Shown here one piece after another: positions 7,904 to 16,817 of a DNA stretch of 64,000 nt. The stretch is from positions 1 through 64,000 of the forward strand of contig NZ_MJUX01000008.1 of NCBI RefSeq assembly GCF_001927245.1. Reading direction: 5' to 3'. The translations under genes and the position numbers were made by a program. The notes under the pieces were generated by a model. It had not been told where the DNA came from. It saw nothing but the letters and a program-made list of their open reading frames with translations, and did not search any database. The stretch's first letter is position 1. Each line of letters starts with the position of its first letter. The stretch is from Acuticoccus yangtzensis. Lineage in GTDB: Bacteria > Pseudomonadota > Alphaproteobacteria > Rhizobiales > Amorphaceae.

Positions 7904-8521
7904 ATGGGTGAACGCACGAACGAGGGTGCCGCAGAGGCGCCTATCCTCATGGCGACCATCGGCGCGCCGCACGGGATCCGCGGCGGGGTGAAGCTCAACG
8001 TCTTCGCCGAGGATCCGTTGGGGCTGCGCCGCTACAACCCGTTTCAGACGGAGGACGGGCGCACGCTCAAGCTCGCCTCCGTCAAGCGGATCGGCAAGGC
8101 GATCGTCGCCACCATCGACGGTGTGGCCGACCGCAATGCCGCAGAAACCCTGCGCGGCACCGACCTTTTCGTGCCCCGCGCCCGCCTCCCCCGGCCCGCC
8201 GAGGACGAGTTCTACTACGTCGACCTCATCGGCCTGGAGGCGCGCCTCGAGGATGGCACGCTGCTGGGCACCATCCGCGGCGTGTTCGATTTCGGCGCGG
8301 GCGACATGCTCGACGTCGCCGGCCCCAAGGCCGTGCTGATCCCCTTCACCGACGCCGTGGTCCCCACCGTCGACATCGCCGGCGGCGTCGTCACCGTTGT
8401 CGCGATCCCCGGCCTGCTGGACGACGAAGCTCCGCCGGAGGACGCCGACACCGGCGACGCGGGCGACACCAGCGGCGCGAGCGAGGACGAGGGCGGCGCG
8501 GACGAAGGCGAGCGCCCGTGA
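7904..8521 (+). CDS. rimM: 16S rRNA processing/ribosome maturation factor RimM
   Basis: RimM assists assembly of the 30S head and binds S19. The 205-residue protein has the N-terminal beta-barrel ([19 protein letters not shown], about 14-32) and the C-terminal PRC-type barrel ([17 protein letters not shown], about 101-117, then GAGDMLDV). The C-terminus is an acidic Asp/Glu/Gly tail of about 35 residues. The ATG at 7904 is 16 bases past the rpsP stop, with a weak ribosome binding site. Its stop overlaps the trmD start in the form GTGA. Confidence 0.95.
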   Translation: MGERTNEGAAEAPILMATIGAPHGIRGGVKLNVFAEDPLGLRRYNPFQTEDGRTLKLASVKRIGKAIVATIDGVADRNAAETLRGTDLFVPRARLPRPAEDEFYYVDLIGLEARLEDGTLLGTIRGVFDFGAGDMLDVAGPKAVLIPFTDAVVPTVDIAGGVVTVVAIPGLLDDEAPPEDADTGDAGDTSGASEDEGGADEGERP

Positions 8522-9204
8522 GCTTCGCCGCCACCATCCTCACGCTCTATCCCGAAATGTTTCCCGGTCCGCTGGGCCACGCCCTCGCCGGCCGCGCGCT
8601 CGGCGACAAGTGGACGCTGACCGCCCGCAACATCCGCGACGCGGCCACCGACCGTCACCGCACCGTGGACGACACGCCCGCAGGCGGCGGCCCCGGCATG
8701 GTCATGCGCGCCGACATCCTCGCCCGCGCGATCGACGAGAGCGGCGGCACCGGCCCCCTCCTCCTCATGAGCCCGCGCGGCGTCCCGTTCAGCCAGGCCA
8801 TGGCGCGCGACATCGCCGCCGGGGACGGGGTCACCATCGTCTGCGGCCGCTTCGAGGGGGTGGACGAACGGGTGATCGAGCGGCGTGGCCTCACCGAAGT
8901 GTCGATCGGCGACTACATCCTGTCGGGCGGCGAGATCGGCGCGCTGGCGGTGCTGGACGCCGTCGTGCGCCTGCTGCCGGGCGTCATGGGCAACAGCGCC
9001 TCCGCCGACGAGGAGAGCTTTGCCGACGGCCTGCTCGAGCATCCCCAATATACCCGCCCGGCCGAATGGGAGGGGGCGGCGATCCCACCGGTCCTCACCT
9101 CCGGCGACCACGCCAAGGTGGCCGCCTGGCGCCGCGATGCGCGCCGCCGCCTCACCGCCCGGCGCCGGCCGGACCTCTTCGCGAAGTACCTGTCCGACGC
9201 CTGA
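8518..9204 (+). CDS. trmD: tRNA (guanine-37-N1) methyltransferase TrmD
   Basis: Methylates G37 next to the anticodon using S-adenosylmethionine, preventing +1 frameshifting. The SPOUT knot signature [19 protein letters not shown] (about 137-155) is present, along with the N-terminal [11 protein letters not shown] and the loop [14 protein letters not shown]. At 228 residues it is near the usual length. The GTG start overlaps the rimM stop, so it is coupled. In most relatives the next gene is rplS (L19); here the next gene is on the opposite strand 21 bp away. Confidence 0.96.
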   Translation: MSFAATILTLYPEMFPGPLGHALAGRALGDKWTLTARNIRDAATDRHRTVDDTPAGGGPGMVMRADILARAIDESGGTGPLLLMSPRGVPFSQAMARDIAAGDGVTIVCGRFEGVDERVIERRGLTEVSIGDYILSGGEIGALAVLDAVVRLLPGVMGNSASADEESFADGLLEHPQYTRPAEWEGAAIPPVLTSGDHAKVAAWRRDARRRLTARRRPDLFAKYLSDA

Positions 9205-9225
9205 CGCGGCCCGTCCCGCCCGCGC

Positions 9226-9654
9226 CTAGAGCGCGTCCTCCAGATGCTCGGCCAGCCGCTCGCGCACGCTGTCCGGCATCGCCGCCGAGGAGCGCGTCTT
9301 GGGGTCGAAGAACACCTCCACCAGATCGTAGGTCGCGTGCAGCTCACCGGTGTCTGCGTGCATCATGCGCAGGTGGAAGGTGGTGCTCTTGGTGCCGAGC
9401 CGCGTCACGATCCCGTCGATGACGATGAGATCACCCGCCACCAGCTCCTTGATGAACGACGTCGTCGCCTGCGCGGTGACGGTGTGGATGCCGTGCTCGG
9501 GCGTCATCGTCGAGTAAGGCAGGCCGAGGCGGGTCCACATGTGATAGGCCGCATCGTCGAAGAAGGGGGCGTAGTGGCGCACGTTCATGTGGCCGAAGTG
9601 GTCGTGATGCCAGGGGTGCACCACGCCGCGAAAGAGTTCCAGGCGGTCGGCCAT
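9226..9654 (-). CDS. Acyl-CoA thioesterase, hotdog fold (4HBT type)
   Basis: Thioesterase of 142 residues related to 4-hydroxybenzoyl-CoA thioesterase/YbgC, which hydrolyse acyl-CoA thioesters in the cytoplasm. The diagnostic segment HPWHHDHFGHMNVRHY lies at about 13-28, with Asp18 as the likely catalytic residue and the hotdog helix following. The start at MADRLELFRG is chosen because GGAG sits nine bases upstream; the long open frame beyond it is antisense to the formamidase-like gene region and arginine-rich. Convergent with trmD. Substrate unknown. Confidence 0.85.
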   Translation of the reverse strand: MADRLELFRGVVHPWHHDHFGHMNVRHYAPFFDDAAYHMWTRLGLPYSTMTPEHGIHTVTAQATTSFIKELVAGDLIVIDGIVTRLGTKSTTFHLRMMHADTGELHATYDLVEVFFDPKTRSSAAMPDSVRERLAEHLEDAL

Positions 9655-9719
9655 GCGGTCTCCGATAGCTTCTATTTTGCGTGAACCTAAAGCAGGTCTC
9701 GCGCCCGAGGAAACCCCGC

Positions 9720-10655
9720 TCAGGCCAGGACGACGCGCGGGAAGTAGAACGACACCACCCAGTTGGGCGCGTCGACGATCTCCGAAATCCTGAGGTCGCC
9801 GCAGGTGGAGGCGAGCATGTAGGCCTCCACGGGGGGAAGGCCGTGGCGGGCGGCGAGAAGCTCCACCATCTCGGCCACCGCCATGCGCGCCCCCTCCATC
9901 AGGTCCGGGCCGACGCCTGTCGTCACCTCGTAACCCGCGGCGTCCAGATGCCGGGTGACGGGCCCCGGCGTGGTGAAACGCGGCATCTTCAGGTTCGCGC
10001 CCTTCACGAGGTCCAACGTCAGCACCACGTCCATCGCGTTTTCGATGGCGGTGCCGCAGATCTCCCCGTCGCCCTGCGCGGCGTGGGTGTCGCCGACCGA
10101 GAAGAGCGCGCCCGCCACCTCCACCGGCAGGTAGAGCACGGAGCCTTCCGACAGGTCGCGGATGTCGAGGTTGCCGCCGACACGGCGCGGCGGAACGATC
10201 GAGTGCGGCCCCGGCTCCGCGGGGGCGAGGCCGATGGTACCGGTGAAGGGCTTCAAGGGCACCTTGGCCATGCCCCACAAAGCAGGCGTTCCGGGGGTAT
10301 AGGACCACATCTTCAGCGCGGGGTCGGGGAACTGGTCGGCGAGGAGGCCGAACCCTGGAATGTTCGCCGTCCAGCCGAGGCCGGACGGTGTGAAGCCGCC
10401 GAACGTCACCTTCACCGCGTCCCCCGGCTCGGCCCCGTCGATGGCGATCGGCCCTGTCACCGGGTTCGTCTTGGAGAAGTCGAGCGTCGCCACGTCCTCC
10501 GCGGTCGACCCTGCGTGGAAGTGCCCGCCGGCGGCGTCGTTGCACTGGAAGAGGAGGGTCGTTCCGGGGGCGATGGTCTGAACAGGCCGGAAGGCGTTGT
10601 CCCAACCGTAATGCATCTGATGGTTATGGATCGTGTAATGGGGGGCGTCGCACAT
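9720..10655 (-). CDS. Acetamidase/formamidase family amidohydrolase
   Basis: Member of the FmdA/AmdA family, zinc-type amidases releasing ammonia from short amides such as formamide or acetamide. The 311-residue sequence has the family opening HNHQMHYGWDNAF, the motif GGHFHAGSTAEDV, PGDAVKV and the site segment GDTHAAQGDGEICGTAIE, which carries the conserved DxHxxQGDGE pattern. The start at MCDAPHYTIHN was preferred (GGAG nine bases upstream); an in-frame ATG 51 bases further up (10706) is possible. It lies 65 bp upstream of the thioesterase on the same strand and is divergent from the acyltransferase gene. No amide transporter is adjacent, so the physiological substrate is uncertain. Confidence 0.88.
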   Translation of the reverse strand: MCDAPHYTIHNHQMHYGWDNAFRPVQTIAPGTTLLFQCNDAAGGHFHAGSTAEDVATLDFSKTNPVTGPIAIDGAEPGDAVKVTFGGFTPSGLGWTANIPGFGLLADQFPDPALKMWSYTPGTPALWGMAKVPLKPFTGTIGLAPAEPGPHSIVPPRRVGGNLDIRDLSEGSVLYLPVEVAGALFSVGDTHAAQGDGEICGTAIENAMDVVLTLDLVKGANLKMPRFTTPGPVTRHLDAAGYEVTTGVGPDLMEGARMAVAEMVELLAARHGLPPVEAYMLASTCGDLRISEIVDAPNWVVSFYFPRVVLA

Positions 10656-10940
10656 CGGTTCGCGCTCCGGGCTCGAGTTCGCACGCCCTGCGGCGCCGTG
10701 TGTCATGATGGGCCCCGTCGCCGCAGCGTCAACAGCGCGGCCGCCTGCGGGCGCGGCGTCCCGCGCGTCGAGACGTTAACCAACCCATCCATGGTTGATC
10801 TTGCGCGCGCGTCGCAACTCGTATTCACTCGCCCTTGAAAAGCCGCAATAGGAACGATTTCGCCCGCCGGGCCGCGGGTAGGCGGCGGCCGGGACGGGGT
10901 GCGTGCGTGCCCGCCGGGCATCCAACGGGGACGCCGCGCG

Positions 10941-12092
10941 ATGGGATTGAGAGAGCTTCGGCGCATCGGCCACTGGACCGGATCCGGCGCCGCCCTGCGC
11001 GCCGGGAAGATCGAGCCGATCGAGGCGCTGCGCTTCGTCGCCGCGCTGCTCGTCGCCTGCTACCACCTGCAGATCTCGACCAGCGCGACGACCGGCACCA
11101 GCAGCATCTTCTCGGTGTTCGACCATGGCGGCGGCGGGGTGGACATCTTCTTCGTCATCTCCGGCCTCGTCATCGGCATCTCGGCCTCGCGCGCGCCGGT
11201 GTTCGACGTGCGGACCTTCGCCATCCGCCGCTTCTGGCGCATCGTGCCGTTCTACTGGGGCGTTCTGGCGGCGACGATCGGGATCGAGCTTCTGAGCGCG
11301 CGCGTGGGCGTCGGCAAGCCGATGCTGGAGGCGGGCAACCCCTACTACATCCTCGCCTCCGCCCTGCTGCTGCCGATCCCCTACCAGATCATGCACATCG
11401 CCTGGACGTTGACGTTGGAGCTCGTCTTCTACGCCGTCTTCGCCGTCGCCTTCGCCCGGTCCGGCCTCAAGGGGGCGATGCTCGCCGTCCTCGCCTGGTA
11501 TCTCGTCTCGGTCGCCTACGTGTCGACGCCGCTGTCGCAGATCTCGGCGCTGTTCTATCTCGGCTACCCGGTGGTGGTGGAGTTCGGCTTCGGCCTCGCC
11601 CTCGCCTGGGTGTTCCTCAACCGCCGCCTGCCGTTCGGCCCGGTGGCGCTGGTGCTCGGCACGGCGGCGACCTTGGGCGCCATCTTCTCGCCAGAGCAGG
11701 CGGGGCTGTCCGCCCTTCTCCGCCTCGCCGACCTCGGACGCGAATTCCAGTTCGGCCTCCCCGCGGCACTGCTCGTCTACGGCGCGATGGCGACGCCGAT
11801 GCGGGTTCCGGGGCCGGTCATGCTGCTCGGCAAGGCGTCCTACATGCTCTACCTCGTCCATAGCATGGTCTATGGCCTCGCTCTCGCGGCGGCCAAGATC
11901 CTGCTGGGCGTCGACATCGGCGCCACCGACGCCGGGCGCCTCGCCCTCCTCACCGCCGCCGTGGTGGGGTCGGTCGTCCTGTGCGTCGTCGTCGAGCAGC
12001 CGGTCCTGCGCTGGTCGCGCCGCTTCTCGGCGCATCCGCCCTCGCCGCAGGCTGCCGCCGCGCCGGTTCGCCCGGCCATCCCGGCCGAGTAG
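10941..12092 (+). CDS. Acyltransferase 3 family membrane protein (OafA/YrhL type)
   Basis: Integral membrane O-acyltransferase of 383 residues. The N-terminus IEPIEALRFVAALLVACYHL carries the family Arg and the histidine of the first membrane helix, followed by GGGGVDIFFVISGLVIG and the RRFWRIVPFYW motif; about ten hydrophobic helices follow. Such proteins acetylate or acylate cell-surface glycans or lipids. The ATG at 10941 is near a GGGG ribosome-binding-like stretch; a longer in-frame start at 10899 is less likely. Not embedded in a polysaccharide locus, so the acceptor cannot be named. A Pro/Ala-rich tail ends the protein. Confidence 0.88.
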   Translation: MGLRELRRIGHWTGSGAALRAGKIEPIEALRFVAALLVACYHLQISTSATTGTSSIFSVFDHGGGGVDIFFVISGLVIGISASRAPVFDVRTFAIRRFWRIVPFYWGVLAATIGIELLSARVGVGKPMLEAGNPYYILASALLLPIPYQIMHIAWTLTLELVFYAVFAVAFARSGLKGAMLAVLAWYLVSVAYVSTPLSQISALFYLGYPVVVEFGFGLALAWVFLNRRLPFGPVALVLGTAATLGAIFSPEQAGLSALLRLADLGREFQFGLPAALLVYGAMATPMRVPGPVMLLGKASYMLYLVHSMVYGLALAAAKILLGVDIGATDAGRLALLTAAVVGSVVLCVVVEQPVLRWSRRFSAHPPSPQAAAAPVRPAIPAE

Positions 12093-12248
12093 CGCCCGCC
12101 CCTTCGGCCTCCTCCGCCCCCGCCGTTCCGCCGCCCGCCGCGTCCCCCACCCGTCCCGCACCCGGCTGCCGCCGCACATCGACCACGGCGGCGTGTTGTC
12201 GCCGCGCGCCCCTCCTGCTAAGCGGACGGCCTCACACGGAGAGGGAAG

Positions 12249-13823
12249 ATGGCGAAGGACAAGGCGAACCGCCCGAAGGCACGCCTGCCGCGCGGGTTCG
12301 CTGACCGGACGCCTGGCGAGATCCGCCGCGTGGCCCGCATGATGGAAACGATCCGCCAGGTGTACGAACGCTGGGGGTTCGAGCCGGTGGAGACACCGCT
12401 GATCGAGTTCGCGGACGCGCTGGGCAAGTTTTTGCCGGACGCGGATCGGCCGAACGAGGGCGTCTTCGCCTTCCAGGACGACGACGAGCAGTGGCTGTCG
12501 CTGCGTTACGACCTGACGGCACCGCTCGCCCGCATGGTGGCGGAAAACTTCCAGAACGTGCCGCGGCCCTACAAGAGTTACCGCGCCGGCTGGGTGTTCC
12601 GCAACGAGAAGCCCGGCCCCGGCCGCTTCCGCCAGTTCATGCAGTTCGATGCCGATATCGTCGGCGCCGCCTCCCCCTTGGCGGACGCCGAAATCTGCAT
12701 GATGGCGGCCGACACCATGGAGGCGCTGGGCTTCGCGCGAGGCGAGTACGTAATTCGCGTGAATTCGCGAAAAATTCTCGATGCTGTTTTGGATAAGGTG
12801 CTCGGCATCGAGGGCCCATCCGAGAAGCACCTTGGGGTCCTTCGTGCAATCGACAAACTCGATCGCCTCGGCCGAGATGGCGTGTATGAGTTACTGACCG
12901 ACGGTCGAAAAGATGAGAGCGGAGCGTTCACTGATGGCGTCGGTTTAACTGACCTTCAGGCACGGGCAGTTCAATCCCTTTTTGGCATCGAAGTTCGTGT
13001 CAGCGACAATTCTGAATCGTTCGAAGATGACCAACAAATAACCCTCGAAATGGAGGACGGATCCGCGCAAACCGGCAGCATATCCAATTCTGACATCCTC
13101 GCGCAGATGTTTAGAGTGGTCACGTTGACCGGAGCGGATCCCGATTGCCTCAGAGATTTGTTTAGTATCTCGGACCACTTGCAGGCGTCAGGCTATGGGA
13201 CGAGTCGGGTTCGGATCGACCCCTCCGTCGTGCGCGGGCTGGAATACTACACCGGCGCCGTGTTCGAGGCGGAACTCCGCTTCGAGGTGCAGGACGAGAA
13301 GGGGCGCCCGGTGCGCTTCGGCTCGGTCGGCGGCGGCGGACGGTATGACGGTCTCGTCGGCCGCTTCATCAGCCAGGACGTTCCGGCGACGGGCTTCTCG
13401 GTCGGCGTCTCCCGCCTCGCCGCGGCGCTCGCCGCGCGCGAGACGGCCTCTGCGGACGACCGCGGCCCCGTCATCGTCACCGTGATGGACCGCGATGCGG
13501 TGCCCGCCTACCAGGCCCTGACGGCCCAGCTCAGGCGGGCGCTCGGCGACGTGCCGGTCGAAATGTACATCGGCGACAGCGGCTTCAAGGCGCAGATGAA
13601 GTACGCCGACCGCCGCAACGCGCCGTGCGTCATCATCCAGGGCGCGGACGAGCGGGCGGCCGGCATCGTGCAGATCAAGGACCTCGCGGCGGGCAAGGAA
13701 GCGGCCGAAGCCATCGAGGACCGGGCCGAATGGGTCGCGGCCCGCCCCGCCCAGGTCGAGGTGGCCTATGACGGGGCCGACGTCTCCGCCATCGCCGCCA
13801 AGGTGCGCGAGATCCTGTCGTGA
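12249..13823 (+). CDS. hisS: Histidyl-tRNA synthetase, with atypical central segment
   Basis: Class II synthetase charging tRNA-His. The 524-residue protein has motif 2 with [19 protein letters not shown] (112-130), the histidine-specific segment [14 protein letters not shown] (327-340), [14 protein letters not shown] and a C-terminal anticodon-binding domain (about 425-524). The ATG follows GGAGAGGGAAG. Residues roughly 166-320, between motif 2 and the histidine motif, are encoded by DNA unlike its surroundings: hand counts give 48-53% G+C for lines 12961-13140 against 63-82% in flanking lines, with two TTA leucine codons and many A/T-ending codons. The reading frame is intact and length is plausible, so the enzyme should be functional. 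First gene of hisS-hisZ-hisG, coupled to hisZ by GTGA. Confidence 0.95.
   Translation: MAKDKANRPKARLPRGFADRTPGEIRRVARMMETIRQVYERWGFEPVETPLIEFADALGKFLPDADRPNEGVFAFQDDDEQWLSLRYDLTAPLARMVAENFQNVPRPYKSYRAGWVFRNEKPGPGRFRQFMQFDADIVGAASPLADAEICMMAADTMEALGFARGEYVIRVNSRKILDAVLDKVLGIEGPSEKHLGVLRAIDKLDRLGRDGVYELLTDGRKDESGAFTDGVGLTDLQARAVQSLFGIEVRVSDNSESFEDDQQITLEMEDGSAQTGSISNSDILAQMFRVVTLTGADPDCLRDLFSISDHLQASGYGTSRVRIDPSVVRGLEYYTGAVFEAELRFEVQDEKGRPVRFGSVGGGGRYDGLVGRFISQDVPATGFSVGVSRLAAALAARETASADDRGPVIVTVMDRDAVPAYQALTAQLRRALGDVPVEMYIGDSGFKAQMKYADRRNAPCVIIQGADERAAGIVQIKDLAAGKEAAEAIEDRAEWVAARPAQVEVAYDGADVSAIAAKVREILS
12742..13212 (+). other. Lower-GC segment inside hisS (possible recombinant block)
   Basis: From about 12742 to 13212 codon use changes abruptly: A/T at third positions, two TTA codons (within codons for ELLT and GLTD), AAA, GAT and ATT codons. 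Boundaries are visible by eye on both sides as returns to GC-ending codons. The block covers the insertion region between motif 2 and the histidine motif. Best read as allelic replacement by homologous recombination with a more distant hisS; the boundaries are approximate. Confidence 0.6.
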
Positions 13824-14899
13824 GCGAAGCCGTCTGGTCCGTCCTCGAGGCGGCGAGCGAGATGGTCGTCTCCGTCCCGCTGCTGCAGCCCGCCGACATT
13901 TTCGTCGACCTCGCCGGTGAAGAGTTCCGCAAGCGCCTCTTCACCACAGACGACGGCGACAAGACGCTGTGTCTGCGGCCCGATTTTACCATCCCGGTCT
14001 GTTACGAGCATCTGGCCGCCCACCGCGACGCGCCGAAGACCTACGCCTATCAGGGCAAGATCTTCCGCAAGCGCCGCATGTCCGGCGACCCGGAATTCAC
14101 GCAGATGGGCACCGAGTGGATCGGCCACGGCGACGAGATGGGCACGGATGCCCGCCTCTTCGCGCTGGCCATGGAGTGCGCCAAGGCGGCGGGCCTCGCC
14201 GACACCACCGTGCGTGTCGGCGATGCGCACGTGTTCGACGCGCTGACCAAGGCGCTCGGCCTCTCGCCCGGCTGGCGCGCGCGGCTGAACGCGGCCTTCG
14301 GTGACGAGCTGCGCATGACCGGCGCGCTGTCGCGGCTCGGCAGCCCGTCCGCCTCGGGCGGGCTCGCGTCGCGGCTGGCGCCTGCGCTGGCGCGGGTCAA
14401 CGCCAAGGAGGCGCGGGCGATCGTCGACGCGGTCATCGGCCTTCCCGGCGCGCCGCCCCCCGGCGGGCGGACCGACGAGGACATCGCCCTGCGCCTCCTG
14501 GAGCAGGCCTCCACCGCCGACGCCTCCCACGCCGCCGACGTCATCGCCCGATTCCTGCCGCTGACGGCGCCCTTGTCCGGCGCCGCGGACCAGTTGCGCG
14601 CCTTCGCCGCCGCCGAGAAGCTCGACCTCGACTCCGTGATCGCCGACTTCCAGCGCCGCACCGATGCGCTCACCGCCATCGGCGTCGACACCGCGCGCCT
14701 CACCTTCGACGCCGCCTTCGGCCGCCGCATCGGCTACTATACCGGCTTCGTGTTCGAGATGATCGGCATCGACGGCGTCAACGAGGCCATCGCGGGCGGG
14801 CGCTACGACAAGCTCGTCGCCCTGCTCGACCCGTCCACATCGCTGCCCGGTATCGGCTTTTCCGTGTGGCTCGACCGTCTGCCGGAGGCTCGCGCGTGA
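13820..14899 (+). CDS. hisZ: ATP phosphoribosyltransferase regulatory subunit HisZ
   Basis: HisZ is a catalytically inactive histidyl-tRNA synthetase paralogue that partners HisG in the first step of histidine synthesis. The 359-residue sequence keeps the class II fold: [36 protein letters not shown] (motif 2 region), [20 protein letters not shown] and a C-terminal [10 protein letters not shown] plus [13 protein letters not shown]. It lacks the anticodon-binding domain, as expected. The GTG start overlaps the hisS stop (GTGA) and its own stop overlaps hisG, so the three are translationally coupled. Confidence 0.94.
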   Translation: MSEAVWSVLEAASEMVVSVPLLQPADIFVDLAGEEFRKRLFTTDDGDKTLCLRPDFTIPVCYEHLAAHRDAPKTYAYQGKIFRKRRMSGDPEFTQMGTEWIGHGDEMGTDARLFALAMECAKAAGLADTTVRVGDAHVFDALTKALGLSPGWRARLNAAFGDELRMTGALSRLGSPSASGGLASRLAPALARVNAKEARAIVDAVIGLPGAPPPGGRTDEDIALRLLEQASTADASHAADVIARFLPLTAPLSGAADQLRAFAAAEKLDLDSVIADFQRRTDALTAIGVDTARLTFDAAFGRRIGYYTGFVFEMIGIDGVNEAIAGGRYDKLVALLDPSTSLPGIGFSVWLDRLPEARA

Positions 14900-15864
14900 G
14901 CGAACTGATCCTCGCCGTCCCCTCCAAGGGCCGCTTGCAGGAGCAGGCGCTGGAATTTCTCACCCGCTCCGGCCTGAAGGTCAGCCGCGCGCGCGGCGGG
15001 CGGGACTACCGCGGCACCGTGTCCGGCATGCCGGAGGTGGAGATCGCCTTCCTCTCGGCGTCAGAGATCGCGCGGGAGCTGGCCAGCGGCAACGCCCATC
15101 TCGGCATCACCGGGCTCGACCTCGTGCACGAGACGGTGGACGACCCGGCCGAGCGGGACGAGAAGCTGCACCGCGTGACCCCGCTCGGCTTCGGCCCGGC
15201 GGACGTGGTGGTGGCGGTGCCCGAACGCTGGATCGACGTCGACACCATGGCCGACCTCGCGGACGCTGCCGAGATGCACCGTGCCCGCCACGGCCGCACC
15301 CTGCGCGTCGCCACCAAGTTCGTGAACGTCACGCGGCGCTTCTTCGCCGGGGCGGGGCTGGCGGATTACCGGATCGTCGAGAGTCTCGGCGCCACGGAGG
15401 GCGCACCCGCGGCGGGACAGGCCGACCTCATCGTCGACATCACCACCACCGGGTCCACCCTCGCGGCCAACCAGCTCAAGATCCTGTCGGACGGGGTGAT
15501 CCTGTCGAGCCAGGCCTTCTTCGTCGCCGCGCGCACCGCGAACTGGACCGACCTCACACGCAGCCTGGCCGCCACGGTGGTGGACCGCATCGCGGCCGAG
15601 ATGCGCGCCCAGTCGGTGCTGGAACTGCGCGCCGTGGTGCCGGACCCGGCGCGGGCGCTGGCGGAGACGGCCGAGCGGTTCGGCGCCGTCGCCCCGTTCG
15701 GCTTCGAGCCTGTGCCGCTGACGCTCCACGTGCCGCGGCGCCGCGCGTCGGAATGCGCGGCCTTCCTGCGGCTCGTCGGCGCGTCGTCAGTGGTTCTGGT
15801 GCAGGTGGCCGACGTCTATGGCGACAACCCGATGACCGACGCCCTCCTCGCCGCCACCGCCTGA
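14896..15864 (+). CDS. hisG: ATP phosphoribosyltransferase HisG, extended form
   Basis: Condenses ATP with PRPP, the committed step of histidine synthesis. The N-terminal [32 protein letters not shown] and the PRPP loop segment ADLIVDITTTGSTLAANQLK identify it. The GTG at 14896 overlaps hisZ and is preferred over an upstream in-frame ATG inside hisZ. At 322 residues it exceeds the short HisG form (about 200-230) that normally works with HisZ: after about residue 235 there is an extra region with an alternating hydrophobic pattern (LELRAVVPDP, PLTLHVPRRR, SSVVLVQVADVY) that may be a regulatory-like domain. Convergent with the phosphatase gene. Confidence 0.93.
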   Translation: MSELILAVPSKGRLQEQALEFLTRSGLKVSRARGGRDYRGTVSGMPEVEIAFLSASEIARELASGNAHLGITGLDLVHETVDDPAERDEKLHRVTPLGFGPADVVVAVPERWIDVDTMADLADAAEMHRARHGRTLRVATKFVNVTRRFFAGAGLADYRIVESLGATEGAPAAGQADLIVDITTTGSTLAANQLKILSDGVILSSQAFFVAARTANWTDLTRSLAATVVDRIAAEMRAQSVLELRAVVPDPARALAETAERFGAVAPFGFEPVPLTLHVPRRRASECAAFLRLVGASSVVLVQVADVYGDNPMTDALLAATA

Positions 15865-15891
15865 CGCGGCGCGGGCGCGGCGGCGCGCGGC

Positions 15892-16626
15892 CTACTCGCG
15901 CGCCATGAGGTTCAGCACCGCGTCGGCGAGGCCGTTGGCCTTCACGCGTGCCGGCAGCGCCTTCGGGTCGTAGACGTTCTCCACCCAGTCGGCAAAGGAA
16001 TGGCCCGCGGCCTCGCCCTCCTCCCAGGCGTCCATGAACACATCGAGGATGCCGGTTTTGGCCCGCGCGATGTGGCCGAACCGCAGGGAGAGTTGGCGCT
16101 TGGCCTCCGTGGCGCTCGCCCCCTCCACCAGGATCAGCCACAGCGCCGAGCCGAGGCCCGCCCGGTCCGCGCCGGACTTGCAGTGGAGGAGCACCGGCGT
16201 CTGCAGGCGCGGGAAGGTCTCCATCGCCTGCCGCAGCACCGCCTTGGGCGGCGCCGAGCGTGACTGCAGCACCACCCGCTCGAAGGCGATGCCGTGAGCG
16301 GCGCACGCCTCGCGCTCCAATGGGTCGCCGCCGAACCCGTCCGCCCGCAGCGAAACGATGGTCTTCACCCCGTCCCGCGCGATGGCGGCGATGTCACGCG
16401 GGCTCGGCTGCGACGAGCGCCACAGCTTGTCCGTCACCTGGTGGCGGTTGCGGTAGACGAGGCGCAGCACGCCGTGGTCGGCGAAGAGCAGGCTGTTCCA
16501 CGCCTCGCGCCGGTCGCGCCGGGTGGCGAGGGGGCGGCGCCAGCGCTCGGCGCGCGCACGGCGGCGGGCCTTGCGGGCGGGTGTGCGTCCCTTCGCCCGG
16601 TCCAGTATCGCCGCCAGATCAATCAC
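15892..16626 (-). CDS. Dual-specificity/tyrosine phosphatase-like protein
   Basis: Phosphatase with the cysteine signature HCKSGADRAG: Cys149 and Arg155 form the C-X5-R loop (counting from the GTG at 16626), preceded by a candidate general-acid region. It resembles the protein-tyrosine phosphatase families PF13350/PF22785 (DSP-like) of alphaproteobacteria. The N-terminal 40 residues are very basic (RKARRRARAERWRR), with no signal peptide, so it is probably cytoplasmic or membrane-peripheral. The start is uncertain: the 49 codons upstream look non-coding, and GTG at 16626 is the most plausible, with GAGG very close. Substrate may be phosphoprotein, phosphoinositide-like lipid or undecaprenyl compounds; not decidable here. 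Confidence 0.78.
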   Translation of the reverse strand: MIDLAAILDRAKGRTPARKARRRARAERWRRPLATRRDRREAWNSLLFADHGVLRLVYRNRHQVTDKLWRSSQPSPRDIAAIARDGVKTIVSLRADGFGGDPLEREACAAHGIAFERVVLQSRSAPPKAVLRQAMETFPRLQTPVLLHCKSGADRAGLGSALWLILVEGASATEAKRQLSLRFGHIARAKTGILDVFMDAWEEGEAAGHSFADWVENVYDPKALPARVKANGLADAVLNLMARE

Positions 16627-16817
16627 ACCTCGGCCTTTCTCGCGCGCCCCGCAGCGGGACACTTGTGCCGCGCCCTCATCGAACGCGGCGGGCGAACACC
16701 GATGATCGGAGCCGCCCGGAAAATCAACCCGCGCGGACAGATGGGGGCCGGCAAACCGCTTTACCACCCGCACCCGTCGCGCCGCGCGCGCCCTCGGTCG
16801 CCGCCTCAGTCGCCCCT

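Noticed and set aside
15892-16773. Longer phosphatase start at 16773
   Set aside because: The additional 49 codons are not like the rest and contain no signal peptide or domain; the GTG at 16626 is preferred, with low certainty.
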